Assembly (NCBI GenBank): GCA_900542905.1
Contig: UQPF01000009.1
Location: forward strand, 1 to 64,000
From: an uncultured Collinsella sp.
Lineage (GTDB): Bacteria > Actinomycetota > Coriobacteriia > Coriobacteriales > Coriobacteriaceae
Direction of reading: 5' to 3'
Length of the DNA stretch: 64,000 bases
In this document: one piece after another, positions 8,209-16,659 of the stretch
Position numbering within the stretch: the first letter of the stretch is position 1
Layout of the letters: the number at the start of each line of letters is the position of its first letter
The notes under the pieces: generated by a model
What the model saw: the letters and a program-made list of their open reading frames with translations, nothing else
The model's database searches: none
What the model was told of the DNA's origin: nothing
Made by a program: the position numbers and the translations under genes

Positions 8209-9639
8209 ATGACGAACAAAGAGCTGGCCCAAAAGCTGTTGGACCTTTTGGGCGGTAAAGACAACGTGCTCGCAAACGCGGCGTGCATGACGCGCCTGCG
8301 CGTGACCGTCAAAGACACGGGCAACGTCGACACGGAGGGTATTAAGGCACTCGACGGCGTGATGGGCCTGGTCGAGGACGACACGATGCAGATCGTGCTG
8401 GGTCCGGGCAAGGTGAATAAGGTGCTCGAGGAGTTCTCCAAGCTCACCGGCCTTGCGAAAGGCGTTGCCGACGAGAGCGTGGTTGACGCTGCGGCCACAA
8501 ACAAGGCCGCGCAGAAGGCCAAGTACGAGTCCAAGCCGGTTCAGGCCTTCCTCAAGAAGATTTCCAATGTCTTCGTCGCCCTGCTTCCCGGCATCATTGC
8601 GGCTGGCCTCATCAACGGTATCTGCAACGTCATTAACGTCTCGACGGCAGGAGCGCTTGCAGGCGAGTGGTGGTACCAGGGCATTCGTTCCATGGGCTGG
8701 GCCCTGTTTGCCTATCTGCCCATCTTGGTGGGCTATAACGCGGCACGTGAGTTTGGTGGTTCCGCTGCGCTGGGCGGCATCGCCGGCATGATGTGCATCG
8801 CCAACAGTGCCATGCCCCTGCTTGCGCCTGGCGCGGCTGATCCTGCCACTGCCATTCTGCTGCCGCTCACCAATGCGCAGTACAACCCCGCAGCGGGCGG
8901 CATGATCGCGGCTCTCATCGCTGGCGCATTTTTTGCCTGGATGGAGCGTCAGATTCGCAAGATTATGCCCAACGCACTCGACACGTTCTTGTCCCCGCTG
9001 CTGGTGCTCATCATCGGCGCCTTTGCTCTGATGCTCGTCATCCAGCCGGTTGGCGCATGGCTGACGACTGCCATCTTTAGCGTTTTGACCTTTATCTTCG
9101 AGAAGCTGGGCGTCCTGGGCGGCTATATCCTGTCGGCAGGCTTCTTGCCGCTGGTGTCCGTCGGCCTGCATCAGGCGCTCACGCCGATCCACGCTATGCT
9201 CAACGATCCCGACGGAGCTACCAAGGGCATCAATTACCTGCTTCCCATCCTTATGATGGCTGGCGGCGGCCAGGTCGGTGCCGGTTTGGCGCTGTACTTT
9301 AAGACCAAGAACGCCAAGCTCAAGAAGTACGTCGCAGAGTCCATTCCCGTTGGAATCCTGGGTGTGGGCGAGCCTCTGATGTATGCTGTTACGCTGCCGC
9401 TCGTTCGTCCGTTTGTGACGGCCTGCCTGGGTGCCGGATTTGGCGGCGCGCTCGCGGCGCTGCTTCACATCGGCACGGTTTCTCAGGGCGTTTCCGGTCT
9501 GTTTGGCCTGCTGATCGTCGTTCCTGGCCAGCAGTTCGGCTACGTTGCTGCTATGCTGCTTGCCTATGCCGCCGGCTTTGTCCTGACGTGGTTCTTTGGC
9601 GTCGACGAGCAGAAGATCAACGAGTTCTTTGGCGAGTAG
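8209..9639 (+). CDS. murP: PTS EIIBC component, MurNAc-type
   Basis: Membrane transporter that imports and phosphorylates its sugar. The 476-residue protein has an EIIB domain at about 1-85, with the phospho-cysteine motif ACMTRLRV near residue 26, then an EIIC domain with about ten membrane segments (from about residue 115). No EIIA domain is fused; the separate glucose-type EIIA at 39294 could serve in trans. MurNAc specificity is inferred from the flanking murQ and mupG. The start is supported by AAGGAGGAGTT upstream. Confidence 0.85.
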   Translation: MTNKELAQKLLDLLGGKDNVLANAACMTRLRVTVKDTGNVDTEGIKALDGVMGLVEDDTMQIVLGPGKVNKVLEEFSKLTGLAKGVADESVVDAAATNKAAQKAKYESKPVQAFLKKISNVFVALLPGIIAAGLINGICNVINVSTAGALAGEWWYQGIRSMGWALFAYLPILVGYNAAREFGGSAALGGIAGMMCIANSAMPLLAPGAADPATAILLPLTNAQYNPAAGGMIAALIAGAFFAWMERQIRKIMPNALDTFLSPLLVLIIGAFALMLVIQPVGAWLTTAIFSVLTFIFEKLGVLGGYILSAGFLPLVSVGLHQALTPIHAMLNDPDGATKGINYLLPILMMAGGGQVGAGLALYFKTKNAKLKKYVAESIPVGILGVGEPLMYAVTLPLVRPFVTACLGAGFGGALAALLHIGTVSQGVSGLFGLLIVVPGQQFGYVAAMLLAYAAGFVLTWFFGVDEQKINEFFGE

Positions 9640-9706
9640 TTTGATATCGCGAGCCGTGTTGCTCAGGACTCGCGGAGCGCGGCAGATTTCTTGATGATAT
9701 GGTTGT

Positions 9707-9740
9707 GCCGGCGGGGCTAACTGCTCCGCCGGCCTTTTTT
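9707..9740 (+). terminator. Hairpin with T-run between murP and mupG
   Basis: GCCGGCGGGGC pairs with GCTCCGCCGGC and is followed by CTTTTTT. The mupG ribosome site (AAAGGAG) begins immediately after it, so the hairpin may reduce rather than abolish read-through into mupG. Confidence 0.75.
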
Positions 9741-9756
9741 AAAGGAGCGTTGAAGC

Positions 9757-10809
9757 GTGAAAACGGGTATTTCGATTTATCTTTCCAGTCCTCTGCAGGA
9801 TATTGAGCGGACGATTGAGCGTGGTGCCGCGGCGGGTGCGCGCTATGCGTTCACCTCGCTGCATATTCCCGAGGATGGGGGAGCGGCGTATGCCGATAAG
9901 GTCCGTCATGTGTTGTCGCTGCTTTCCGCCTACGGCATTGCGCTCATTGCCGATGTGGGGCCTCGCACGTGCGATTTGCTCGGGCTTGAGCGCATCGAGG
10001 ACCTGCGCGATTTGGGGTTGGAATACCTTCGTTTGGACTATGGTTTTAGCGCCCAGCGGGTCGCGGAGCTGTCCGGTGTATTTCGCATTGTGGTCAATGC
10101 ATCGACGGTGAGTTCTGATGAAATCGCATCGTGGCGTGAAGCCGGCGCCGATGTGACTCGTTTTGCCGCCTGCCACAATTTTTACCCCAAGCCTTATACC
10201 GGTTTAGCTCTGGAGGACATTGCTCGGGTGAATCTTCGTCTTGCGGCGCTTGGATTCGAAATCATGGCTTTTGTGCCGGGTGATGCTAACGTTCGCGGGC
10301 CGGTATTCGAGGGACTGCCGACGGTCGAGGCACAGCGCGGTCGCGCGTCAAAGGTTGCTCTCAATATGCTTGAGCTTGCACATGGCGCCGATTGCGACAT
10401 TGTGTTGGTCGGCGACCCCGATCTATCCGATGCGGGCTGGGCGCAGTTTGCTCAAGTTTCCGCCGGATACGTGGATTTGCAATGCGAGCTTGAGCCCGGT
10501 TATGCCTATGTGCGCGGGCAGATTCATCACGACCGGCCCGACTCGAGTGTCCTCATCTTTAGGTCTCAGGAGTCACGTACGAAGCTTAAGCCGGATTCCG
10601 TGCCGACGGATGCCGGAGCCGGCCTGCCGCGAAAGGCGGGGTCGATCGCTGTGAGCAATAGCGGATATGGGCGCTACGAAGGCGAGCTTGAGATTGCGCG
10701 GGTTGATCTTCCCGGTGACGAGCGCATGAACGTTGCGGGCCATATCACGCCCGAAGCAATGGAACTGCTGCCGTTCATCAAACGCGGATTCGGGGTACGG
10801 TTCGTTTAA
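9757..10809 (+). CDS. mupG: MupG-family (DUF871) 6-phospho-N-acetylmuramidase
   Basis: Members of this TIM-barrel family (MupG of Staphylococcus aureus) hydrolyse MurNAc-6-P-GlcNAc taken up by MurP. The 350-residue protein opens with the family start (KTGISIYLSS) and the early SLHIPE motif. The mid-barrel has a VNASTVSS strand and a CHNFYPKPYTGL loop, and the small C-terminal domain follows from about residue 245. The start is GTG at 9757 with AAAGGAG nine bases upstream. Its position after murQ and murP mirrors the staphylococcal mupG-murQ-murP-murR cluster with a different gene order. Confidence 0.88.
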   Translation: MKTGISIYLSSPLQDIERTIERGAAAGARYAFTSLHIPEDGGAAYADKVRHVLSLLSAYGIALIADVGPRTCDLLGLERIEDLRDLGLEYLRLDYGFSAQRVAELSGVFRIVVNASTVSSDEIASWREAGADVTRFAACHNFYPKPYTGLALEDIARVNLRLAALGFEIMAFVPGDANVRGPVFEGLPTVEAQRGRASKVALNMLELAHGADCDIVLVGDPDLSDAGWAQFAQVSAGYVDLQCELEPGYAYVRGQIHHDRPDSSVLIFRSQESRTKLKPDSVPTDAGAGLPRKAGSIAVSNSGYGRYEGELEIARVDLPGDERMNVAGHITPEAMELLPFIKRGFGVRFV

Positions 10810-10901
10810 CGTGTGACCCGCGGGCTACAATTGGCCCATCATACGAAGGCGCCTCGTGTGGCGTGTGCCTGCGTTGGCCGATCTATATTCGGAGGATTCC
10901 C

Positions 10902-11261
10902 ATGACCGTACTGTTTGTTGAATATCCCAAGTGCTCGACCTGTAAAAAGGCCAAGGCATGGCTGGACGAACATGGGGTTGAGTATATCGACCGCGATATC
11001 GTTTTGGACAATCCCACGGCTGATGAGCTTGCGACCTGGATTGCTCGTTCGGGGCTGCCGGTGCGGCGTTTCTTTAATTCGTCGGGCATGAAATATCGAG
11101 AGCTGGGCCTGAAGGCGCGTCTGGATGCGGGCATGACGGATCGGGAGTGCTACGAGCTGCTGGCGACCGACGGCATGCTGGTCAAGCGTCCGCTGCTGGT
11201 GGGCGACGACTTTGCGATTCCCGGCTTTAGGGAATCGGCTTGGGCCGAGGCGTTGCTGTAG
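10902..11261 (+). CDS. ArsC/Spx-family thioredoxin-fold protein
   Basis: 119-residue protein of the ArsC/Spx/MgsR family. It has the CSTCKKAK motif near residue 12, the RDIVLDNPTADELATWI segment, and the conserved RPLLV loop late in the sequence. The CxxC pair suggests a redox-sensing or oxidoreductase role; sequence alone does not separate a YffB-like reductase from a regulator. The ATG at 10902 follows TCGGAGGATTCCC. It stands alone, after the MurNAc operon. Confidence 0.83.
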   Translation: MTVLFVEYPKCSTCKKAKAWLDEHGVEYIDRDIVLDNPTADELATWIARSGLPVRRFFNSSGMKYRELGLKARLDAGMTDRECYELLATDGMLVKRPLLVGDDFAIPGFRESAWAEALL

Positions 11262-11268
11262 CGGCTGC

Positions 11269-11438
11269 GGAAAGTGCGACCCGGAATTCGCTTCCAGAAT
11301 GGGATGCACTTTCCCAAAGTGGCCGGTTGCGGAAAGCACGTCCCATTCTGAGCTTCGATTGTGGGACACGGTTTCCGGTTGAGGGCTCGACGGGAAAGTG
11401 GGGACCAGTTTGAGCTTGAAATCTGGGGCGCACTTTCC
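11269..11438. repeat. Three 46-bp palindromes at an exact 62-bp period
   Basis: Units lie at 11269-11314, 11331-11376 and 11393-11438. Each begins GGAAAG and ends with the complement CTTTCC or GTTTCC, with imperfectly paired interiors such as GCACGTCCCATTCTGAGC. The 16-base spacers differ. This accounts for the whole gap between the ArsC-like gene and the next, convergent gene. Confidence 0.85.
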
Positions 11439-11457
11439 GCCGGCGGGCCTGCCCCAG

Positions 11458-11868
11458 TCAGTCCGCCAGCTGCGCCCATTCGTGCGGATCGTAGACCTTT
11501 ACGTGTTTGTTGGGCTTGCCGCTCCAGTACTCCTCGTCCATAAAGGGCAGATATGCCTGAACGCCGGGGCAGATAAAGGGAATCCGCTGCTGTTGCAGTC
11601 GCTCGCGCTGGCGCTGCTCCAGGTGCGCCTCGGATATGACGGTCGGCATACCGGACAACTCGACGAGGCTTGCCTGGATTCGCTTAAGGTCGGGGAGTCC
11701 CGCGTGCCATGACATCCGCATGATCAAAAAGGATGCACGGCGGTATTTTGCCTGCACCACAGTAATGGCGGGGCGCAGTGTGGGATGGATTTTGTCCCGT
11801 TCGGGCCAAAGGTCGGCAGTGATCTCAAGGCCCAGGGTCTCCCATAGGTAATCAAGCTCTTCGTCCAT
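11458..11868 (-). CDS. Conserved-looking hypothetical protein
   Basis: 136-residue soluble protein that I do not recognise. It is acidic at the start (MDEELDYLWETLGLEI). The middle part, VVQAKYRRASFLIMRMSWHAGLP, is followed by an Arg/Gln-rich helix (LEQRQRERLQQQ) and a hydrophobic PFICPGVQAYLPFMD segment. The ATG at 11868 has GAGGCGCC just upstream. Codon use matches neighbouring genes, supporting it as real. The end abuts the palindrome trio at 11269-11438. Confidence 0.65.
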   Translation of the reverse strand: MDEELDYLWETLGLEITADLWPERDKIHPTLRPAITVVQAKYRRASFLIMRMSWHAGLPDLKRIQASLVELSGMPTVISEAHLEQRQRERLQQQRIPFICPGVQAYLPFMDEEYWSGKPNKHVKVYDPHEWAQLAD

Positions 11869-12071
11869 GGCGCCTCGATATCTACGCGATCATTGATACT
11901 TCGATTGTGTTGCCTGGTGCTATCGTTTTCACGGTAGAATCTGCCAACGGTTGACGGCTACCGCTCGCGGCGTTTTGCCCTTCGTGTACAGCGGTTGGCT
12001 TCACAGGTCCTTCACGGGTTGGACTAAATTAGGCCAATTTGACTGAATTTCAAAAAAGTCAAAATTGGGGC

Positions 12072-12100
12072 TTGCGTCACGGCGAGACTTCCCGTATATT
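12072..12100 (+). promoter_or_regulatory. Sigma-70-type promoter for the tRNA pair
   Basis: TTGCGT and TATATT are separated by exactly 17 bases, ending 45 bases before tRNA-Gln. The rest of 11869-12071 shows no gene. Confidence 0.7.
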
Positions 12101-12144
12101 TCTTTCTTGCGCAAAGGCACAGCCGAGCGCAGCGATGCAGTCAT

Positions 12145-12218
12145 TGGGATGTCGTCTAATGGCAGGACAGCGGATTCTGGTTCCGTCAATGGGGGTTCGA
12201 CTCCCTCCATCCCAGCCA
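12145..12218 (+). tRNA. tRNA-Gln (anticodon CTG)
   Basis: The acceptor TGGGATG pairs with CATCCCA. The anticodon arm CGGA-TTCTGGT-TCCG gives anticodon CTG, the T arm contains GGTTCGACTCC, and CCA is encoded. Confidence 0.95.
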
Positions 12219-12235
12219 TTGCATTTGCTACATAT

Positions 12236-12312
12236 GGCCCGTTCGTCTAGCGGTTTAGGACGCCGCCCTCTCAAGGCGGAGATCACCAGTTCGAATCTGG
12301 TACGGGCTACCA
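12236..12312 (+). tRNA. tRNA-Glu (anticodon CTC)
   Basis: The anticodon arm CCGCC-CTCTCAA-GGCGG gives anticodon CTC. The T arm has AGTTCGAATCT and CCA is encoded. The acceptor GGCCCGT pairs with ACGGGCT with a G-T at the first pair. It is 17 bases after tRNA-Gln and presumably cotranscribed. Confidence 0.93.
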
Positions 12313-12322
12313 AAATTGAACG

Positions 12323-12350
12323 CCCGGGCCTCGTAAGAGACCCGGGTTTT
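12323..12350 (+). terminator. Terminator after the tRNA pair
   Basis: CCCGGGCCTC and GAGACCCGGG form the stem, followed by TTTT. Confidence 0.8.
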
Positions 12351-12406
12351 GTGTATTGACCGTATATACGGCGCCTGCCGTGTTTCGCTCAGATCGAGGA
12401 GTAGCC

Positions 12407-13324
12407 ATGGATCTGCCCATCAGCTTGCAAGACATCACGTATGCCGAGAACTATCTGGCGCAGGGCGACCTGGCTACGGCGACGCCGTTGCTGGAGCGTC
12501 TGGTGGAGCTCGCCGAGGAGTATATCGACGCTGAGTGCAAGACGGAGGAGAAGCGCCAATACTTTAGCTTCGATAGCAAGTTTGAGCGCTTGGCCTATCG
12601 CCGCGTGGAGAAGGATCCGCGCGAGCTCGTGCAGGTCGAGCTGCCGTTTGACCGCCTGTACTCTGACATGGCGTTTGCCTACATTCGCCAGCAGGATTAT
12701 GTGAGCGCTCGTAATGCCCTGATGCAGGCTGTGCGTTGGGACCCCATGAACTGCAACTATCGCTTGGATTTGGCCGAGCTGTTCCGCGCACTCGAGGACA
12801 AGCAGGAATGGGCATCGCTCTCGTTCTCGGTGCTGGAGCGTGCAAGCGATGGCAAGTGCGCCGCCCGCGCTTACGCCAATCTAGGTCAGTACTTCTTGGA
12901 GCCCGAGACCGAGAACGTTTCGGCTGCCGTGGGCTGCGCGCGTCTGGCACTGCGCCTGGCGCCCAACGATGCGCATACGACGCGCCTGCTCAACAAGATC
13001 CATACCACCTATCCGGATGCCGCCGAGGAGAGCGACGAGCACGTGATGGGCGAGCTGGCGTTGCAGGGCGTTCCGACCTCACCTTCGGCCGAGATTGCCA
13101 TCTGCCTGATTATGTGCGCGACCGATGCTGCAAGCGACGGCGACAAGCAGGAGGCGACGCGCCTGACGGTGCGTGCTCGCGACTTGGTGGGCGAGGAAGC
13201 CTGCGCGGCGATTATCAAACTGGTGCGCGAGAGCGATGCTGAGCTCAATGCCGAGCGCAAGGCAAAGCGCGAGGCTGCGGGCTCAAACGCCGATGGCGCC
13301 AAGGAGGCCGGCGATGCCCAGTAA
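12407..13324 (+). CDS. TPR-like repeat protein upstream of smpB
   Basis: 305-residue soluble helical protein. Repeating amphipathic helices (YAENYLAQGDLATATPLLERLVEL; AFAYIRQQDYVSARNALMQAVRWDP; AYANLGQYFLEPETENVSAAVGCARLAL) have the TPR spacing, suggesting protein-protein interaction. The C-terminus is a charged low-complexity tail (NAERKAKREAAGSNADGAKEAG). The start at 12407 follows CGAGGAGTAGCC. It overlaps smpB by 11 bases, so the two are translationally coupled, which hints at a shared translation-quality role; that is inference. A CCGTATATACGG palindrome lies at 12360-12371. Confidence 0.8.
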   Translation: MDLPISLQDITYAENYLAQGDLATATPLLERLVELAEEYIDAECKTEEKRQYFSFDSKFERLAYRRVEKDPRELVQVELPFDRLYSDMAFAYIRQQDYVSARNALMQAVRWDPMNCNYRLDLAELFRALEDKQEWASLSFSVLERASDGKCAARAYANLGQYFLEPETENVSAAVGCARLALRLAPNDAHTTRLLNKIHTTYPDAAEESDEHVMGELALQGVPTSPSAEIAICLIMCATDAASDGDKQEATRLTVRARDLVGEEACAAIIKLVRESDAELNAERKAKREAAGSNADGAKEAGDAQ

Positions 13325-13784
13325 GCGCGAGCGCAAGCTCATTTCCAAGAATCGCTCGGCACATCACGAGTACTTTATCGATGAGACGTTCGAATGCGGT
13401 ATCGAACTGAGTGGCACCGAGGTCAAGTCGATTCGCGAGCGCGCCTGCCAGATTACCGATACCTTCGCGCTGATCCGCGGCGGGGAGTGCTGGCTCGTCG
13501 GCCTGCATATCCACCCTTATAGCCATGGTGGCGTGTGGAATCGCGATCCCGACCGTCGGCGTCGTCTGCTGCTGCACCGCAAGGAGATCGACTTTCTTGA
13601 CGGCAAACTTCGCAACCGTGGTTATGCGCTGGTTCCGTTGGAGCTCTACTTTAATACCGACGGCCGCGTAAAGCTGCTGCTGGGTCTGGGTCGCGGCAAG
13701 AAGCTCTATGACAAGCGCGAGGACATGGCCAAGCGTGATGTCCAACGCGAGATCGACCGCGCCCTCAAAGAGCGCAATCGCTGA
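13314..13784 (+). CDS. smpB: SsrA-binding protein SmpB
   Basis: Binds tmRNA and delivers it to stalled ribosomes. The 156-residue length is typical. Motifs in order are ISKNRSAHHEYFIDETFECGIELSGTEVKS, the NRDPDRRRRLLLHRKEI basic segment, VPLELYF and the C-terminal RGKKLYDKREDMAKRD tail that mimics the codon-anticodon region. The ATG at 13314 follows AAGGAGG inside the end of the TPR gene. No tmRNA gene was found in this window. Confidence 0.95.
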   Translation: MPSKRERKLISKNRSAHHEYFIDETFECGIELSGTEVKSIRERACQITDTFALIRGGECWLVGLHIHPYSHGGVWNRDPDRRRRLLLHRKEIDFLDGKLRNRGYALVPLELYFNTDGRVKLLLGLGRGKKLYDKREDMAKRDVQREIDRALKERNR

Positions 13785-13796
13785 CCACCCTTCATA

Positions 13797-13863
13797 AGTT
13801 GCGGTGGAATACGGACTGTTTTGCCTGATTGAGGGACTATTCAGTCCCTATTTCACCGCAACT
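13797..13863. repeat. 67-bp palindromic element, copy 1
   Basis: AGTTGCGGTGGAATACGGAC pairs with GTCCCTATTTCACCGCAACT with two mismatches around a central loop. A second copy of the same total length lies at 28238-28304. The 3' side of smpB has no other terminator. Confidence 0.85.
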
Positions 13864-13990
13864 GCGGGCGTCTCATCTTTCTTACTGTTCTGACACATAT
13901 GTCTCAAAGGCGGCGTCCGTTATGGGCGTCGCCTTTTTTGTGGGTACATACATCCATGAGGTTCAATCCTGGGTTAGGGGAGTGATCGTT

Positions 13991-14494
13991 ATGGACAAAA
14001 CTGCGTTCTTTACGATGCCGAGTGGCCTGTACGTGGTGAGCGCCGCGGCGGACGGGCTGCGTGCCGGCTGCGTTATCAACACAGCAGTGCAGGTGACATC
14101 CGCCCCGCCGCGCATCTCGATTGCCGTGAACAAGGAAAATGTCACGTCCGGCGTAATCGTATCGGCTAAGGCCTTTGCGCTGACCGTGATCGATCAGACG
14201 GCCGATATGCTCTACATTGGCAACTTTGGCTTCCGCACCAGCAGCGATTACGACAAGTTTGCCAAGTACGAGACCCACGAGACCACTCTGGGCATGCCCT
14301 ATGTGCCCGAGCACGCGGCGGCGCTGTTCAGCTGCCGTCTGATTGATACCGTGGATGTGGGCACGCACCTGCTCTTTATCGGCGAGGTGGAGGACGCCGA
14401 GCGCTTGAGCGGCGAGGCCCCGCTGACCTATGACTACTATCACAAGGTCTTGAAGGGCAAGACGCCGCCCAAGGCTTCGTCGTATCAAGGCTAG
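13991..14494 (+). CDS. Flavin reductase-like protein (split-barrel FMN-binding)
   Basis: 167-residue protein of the flavin reductase/high-molecular-weight rubredoxin N-domain family. Motifs are GLYVVSAAADGLRAGCVINTAVQVTSAPPRISIAVNKENVTS, with the ligand-binding loop of split-barrel reductases, and the late THLLFIGEVEDAERL strand. A rubredoxin gene follows after about 90 bases, so the pair probably passes electrons from NAD(P)H through FMN to rubredoxin for oxygen or NO detoxification; the acceptor is not in the window. The ATG at 13991 is chosen because TAGGGGAGTG lies upstream. Confidence 0.85.
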   Translation: MDKTAFFTMPSGLYVVSAAADGLRAGCVINTAVQVTSAPPRISIAVNKENVTSGVIVSAKAFALTVIDQTADMLYIGNFGFRTSSDYDKFAKYETHETTLGMPYVPEHAAALFSCRLIDTVDVGTHLLFIGEVEDAERLSGEAPLTYDYYHKVLKGKTPPKASSYQG

Positions 14495-14583
14495 AAATGT
14501 TCTAAAAATACTTGCATTATATTATTGAGAATCTATACTAATAAGTGAAGTACATCACCAGTCGCGTTCGAGAGGAGAACATC

Positions 14584-14727
14584 ATGGCTGAGGAGAAGAA
14601 GACGTATAAGTTCGTGTGCACCGTTTGCGGTTACGAGGTTGAGGTCGACACGCCCGAGCTGCCCGAGGATTACGTATGCCCGGTCTGCGGCGTCGGCCCC
14701 GATGAGTTTGAGCTCGTCGAGGAGTAA
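14584..14727 (+). CDS. Rubredoxin
   Basis: 47-residue single-iron redox protein. Two CxxC knuckles, CTVCGYEV and CPVCGVGPDEFEL, coordinate the iron and match the rubredoxin fold closely. The start at 14584 follows GAGAGGAGAACATC. It is downstream of the flavin reductase, its likely electron donor. An intrinsic terminator follows. Confidence 0.95.
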   Translation: MAEEKKTYKFVCTVCGYEVEVDTPELPEDYVCPVCGVGPDEFELVEE

Positions 14728-14769
14728 CTCGTAGACACACGGCGATTAGCTATACAGAGCTCTGTCCAA

Positions 14770-14804
14770 GGGCCCCGGCCGGATATTCCGGCCGGGACCC
14801 TTTT
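14770..14804 (+). terminator. Terminator after rubredoxin
   Basis: GGGCCCCGGCCGG pairs with CCGGCCGGGACCC around a short AT loop, followed by TTTT. Confidence 0.8.
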
Positions 14805-14835
14805 GATTTATCTGACGGTTTAAAACGGCCTTACG

Positions 14836-14851
14836 TGTTACAGATTGAGAC
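14836..14851. repeat. Solitary right arm of the 57-bp palindrome family
   Basis: TGTTACAGATTGAGAC... here reads TGTTACAGATTGAGAC exactly as in the arrays, but the matching left arm 41 bases upstream is not recognisable. It is probably a decayed unit. Confidence 0.6.
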
Positions 14852-14880
14852 GTTATATCTGGACAGTCACGCCATCCCAA

Positions 14881-16137
14881 TTACATCCCCGTTAGCAGCA
14901 CGATGTCGAGAATCGTCACGATGGCACCGATTCCTACGAGCAGCGTGTTGAGCGGGCGCGAGTTGGCGTATTTGCCCATGACGCGGGGCGAACTGGTGAG
15001 TCGTATGAGCACAAAGACCGTAATCGGCAACTGAAGCGACAACAGCGCCTGACTCCAGATGAGACCCTCAAAAGGATTCGGGACGATCAGGCACGCCGCC
15101 ACTGCGCCGACGAAACAGACCGCCACTCCAATCGATGAGTGCCGGTCGTGGATGTCGTATTCCTCGTCGAACATGCCCGCGGTGATGGTGCCTGCCGCCA
15201 TGCCTGCCGTCACACTACTCGAGAGGCCCGCAAACAGCAGCGCCACCGCAAAGATTGTCGAGCTTGCTGGGCCCAGAATGGGGGAGAGCGTGTCCGCTGC
15301 GACGGCGAGGTCGTCTACGACAATGCCGTGCGCAAAGAAGGTCGTTGCGGCCAGGATGACCATGGCCGAGTTGATTGCCCAGCCCACGCCCATCGAAAAG
15401 AGCGTGTCGAAGAGCTCATAGCGCAGACGCTCTTCGATAACCTGCTCGCCTTGGCCTTCGAAATGCATGGATTGGATGACCTCGGAGTGTAGAAAGAGGT
15501 TGTGGGGCATAACGACCGCACCCAGGACACTCACGATAATCGCGGCAGAGCCAGTGGGCATACTGGGCGTGATCCAGCTTGCGGCGGCTTGCGGCCAGTC
15601 GACCTTGACTAGTGCAAGCTCGGCCAAAAACGAGAGTCCTACCACGCCTACGAAGGCGATAATCCAGCGCTCGGCACGCTTGTAGGAGCTCGTCATGAGC
15701 ATCGCCATCGATACTGCTGCCACGATGACGCAGCCGGCACGCACGGGCAGTCCAAAGAGCATCTGGAGCGCAATCGCGCCGCCCAGGATCTCGGCCATGG
15801 CGGTGGCGATGGTCGCGAGGTAGGCACTGGCGAGCACCGTGCGCCCAACGAAGCGGGGGAGAAAGCGGGTCGTGGCCTCGGCAAGGCAGGCGCCCGTGGC
15901 GATGCCCAAGTGCGCCGCGTTGTGCTGCAGCACAATGAGCATAATCGTGGACAGTGTGACGATCCACAGCAGCGCGTAGCCAAACTGCGAGCCCGCGGCC
16001 ATATTGGAGGCCCAGTTGCCCGGGTCAATAAAGCCGACGGTCACGAGCAGCCCGGGGCCGATGTGCCGCGCAATGTCTAGGCCTCCGTGACCACCGGTGC
16101 GTCGGGAGCCAAAGTGTTGTTTGAGATGGTTGAGCAT
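14881..16137 (-). CDS. mntH: Nramp-family divalent metal transporter MntH
   Basis: Proton-coupled Mn(II)/Fe(II) importer of 418 residues with about eleven membrane segments. The first helix carries the metal-binding DPGNWASNMAAGSQFGYALLW motif. The sixth-helix region VVMPHNLFLHS carries the conserved MPHN motif. The start at 16137 (MLNHLKQH) is used because CAGGAG lies six bases upstream; the longer frame adds only 12 unlikely residues. It is transcribed away from gltB, with a promoter and metalloregulator-like site just upstream. Confidence 0.93.
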   Translation of the reverse strand: MLNHLKQHFGSRRTGGHGGLDIARHIGPGLLVTVGFIDPGNWASNMAAGSQFGYALLWIVTLSTIMLIVLQHNAAHLGIATGACLAEATTRFLPRFVGRTVLASAYLATIATAMAEILGGAIALQMLFGLPVRAGCVIVAAVSMAMLMTSSYKRAERWIIAFVGVVGLSFLAELALVKVDWPQAAASWITPSMPTGSAAIIVSVLGAVVMPHNLFLHSEVIQSMHFEGQGEQVIEERLRYELFDTLFSMGVGWAINSAMVILAATTFFAHGIVVDDLAVAADTLSPILGPASSTIFAVALLFAGLSSSVTAGMAAGTITAGMFDEEYDIHDRHSSIGVAVCFVGAVAACLIVPNPFEGLIWSQALLSLQLPITVFVLIRLTSSPRVMGKYANSRPLNTLLVGIGAIVTILDIVLLTGM

Positions 16138-16173
16138 GGTGAGCTCCTGCGTGCCGTTTGTTTGACGCCGCAA

Positions 16174-16213
16174 AGGATACCCGTTTTAGGCTCAAAAGTT
16201 AACCATGACTAAC
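16174..16213 (-). promoter_or_regulatory. mntH promoter with overlapping dyad
   Basis: On the minus strand TTAACT (16197-16202) and TATCCT (16174-16179) are 17 bases apart. A 16-bp imperfect palindrome GTTAACCATGACTAAC at 16198-16213 covers the -35 box, a good place for an MntR/DtxR-type repressor. The regulator identity is inference. Confidence 0.55.
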
Positions 16214-16259
16214 AAAATTATTGTATTTGAATAGGATGGTGAAAGGGAGTTGCCGAAAT

Positions 16260-16476
16260 GTCTTGATCTGTAACAACTAGGGATGGAAATTGGGTCTAGG
16301 TGTTACAGATCAAGACAAGAAGAAATGGTCCTATGGAATATCTCGATCTGTAACAGTTAGCTGCAAAAACCGGCCCTTCATGTTACAGATTGAGACATTC
16401 GGAACCGTCTCTCGAAAACATCTCAATCTGTAACAGTTAGTCGTCGAAATTGGGTCTTCCTGTTACAGATTGAGAT
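16260..16476. repeat. Array B: three 57-bp palindromes at an 80-bp period
   Basis: Units lie at 16260-16316, 16340-16396 and 16420-16476. Arms are of the type GTCTTGATCTGTAACA and TGTTACAGATCAAGAC (perfect in unit 1) around 25-base centres, with 23-base spacers. The array occupies the mntH-gltB gap, and 16477-16659 shows no gene, only the gltB ribosome site. Confidence 0.93.
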
Positions 16477-16659
16477 GTTTGAAGAGGTGAGTTTGCAGGC
16501 CGAACTTGGGGCCTATGTTGTCGCCCTTGAGGTCGGCGGTGTCCACTCATGGGGCGTGCGTTACGCAATTGTTTCGAAACGGGCGGGAAACACAACGGGC
16601 CGGTGATGCTCCTAGTATGCCTATTCAACTGATTGTCTAATATCTAGGGGAGGATCGCG

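Noticed and set aside
12039..12359. Open frames over the tRNA pair
   Set aside because: They run through tRNA-Gln and tRNA-Glu and a terminator.
13785..13990. tmRNA gene next to smpB
   Set aside because: The gap holds only a 67-bp palindrome and a leader; no alanyl-acceptor ends or tag frame are visible.
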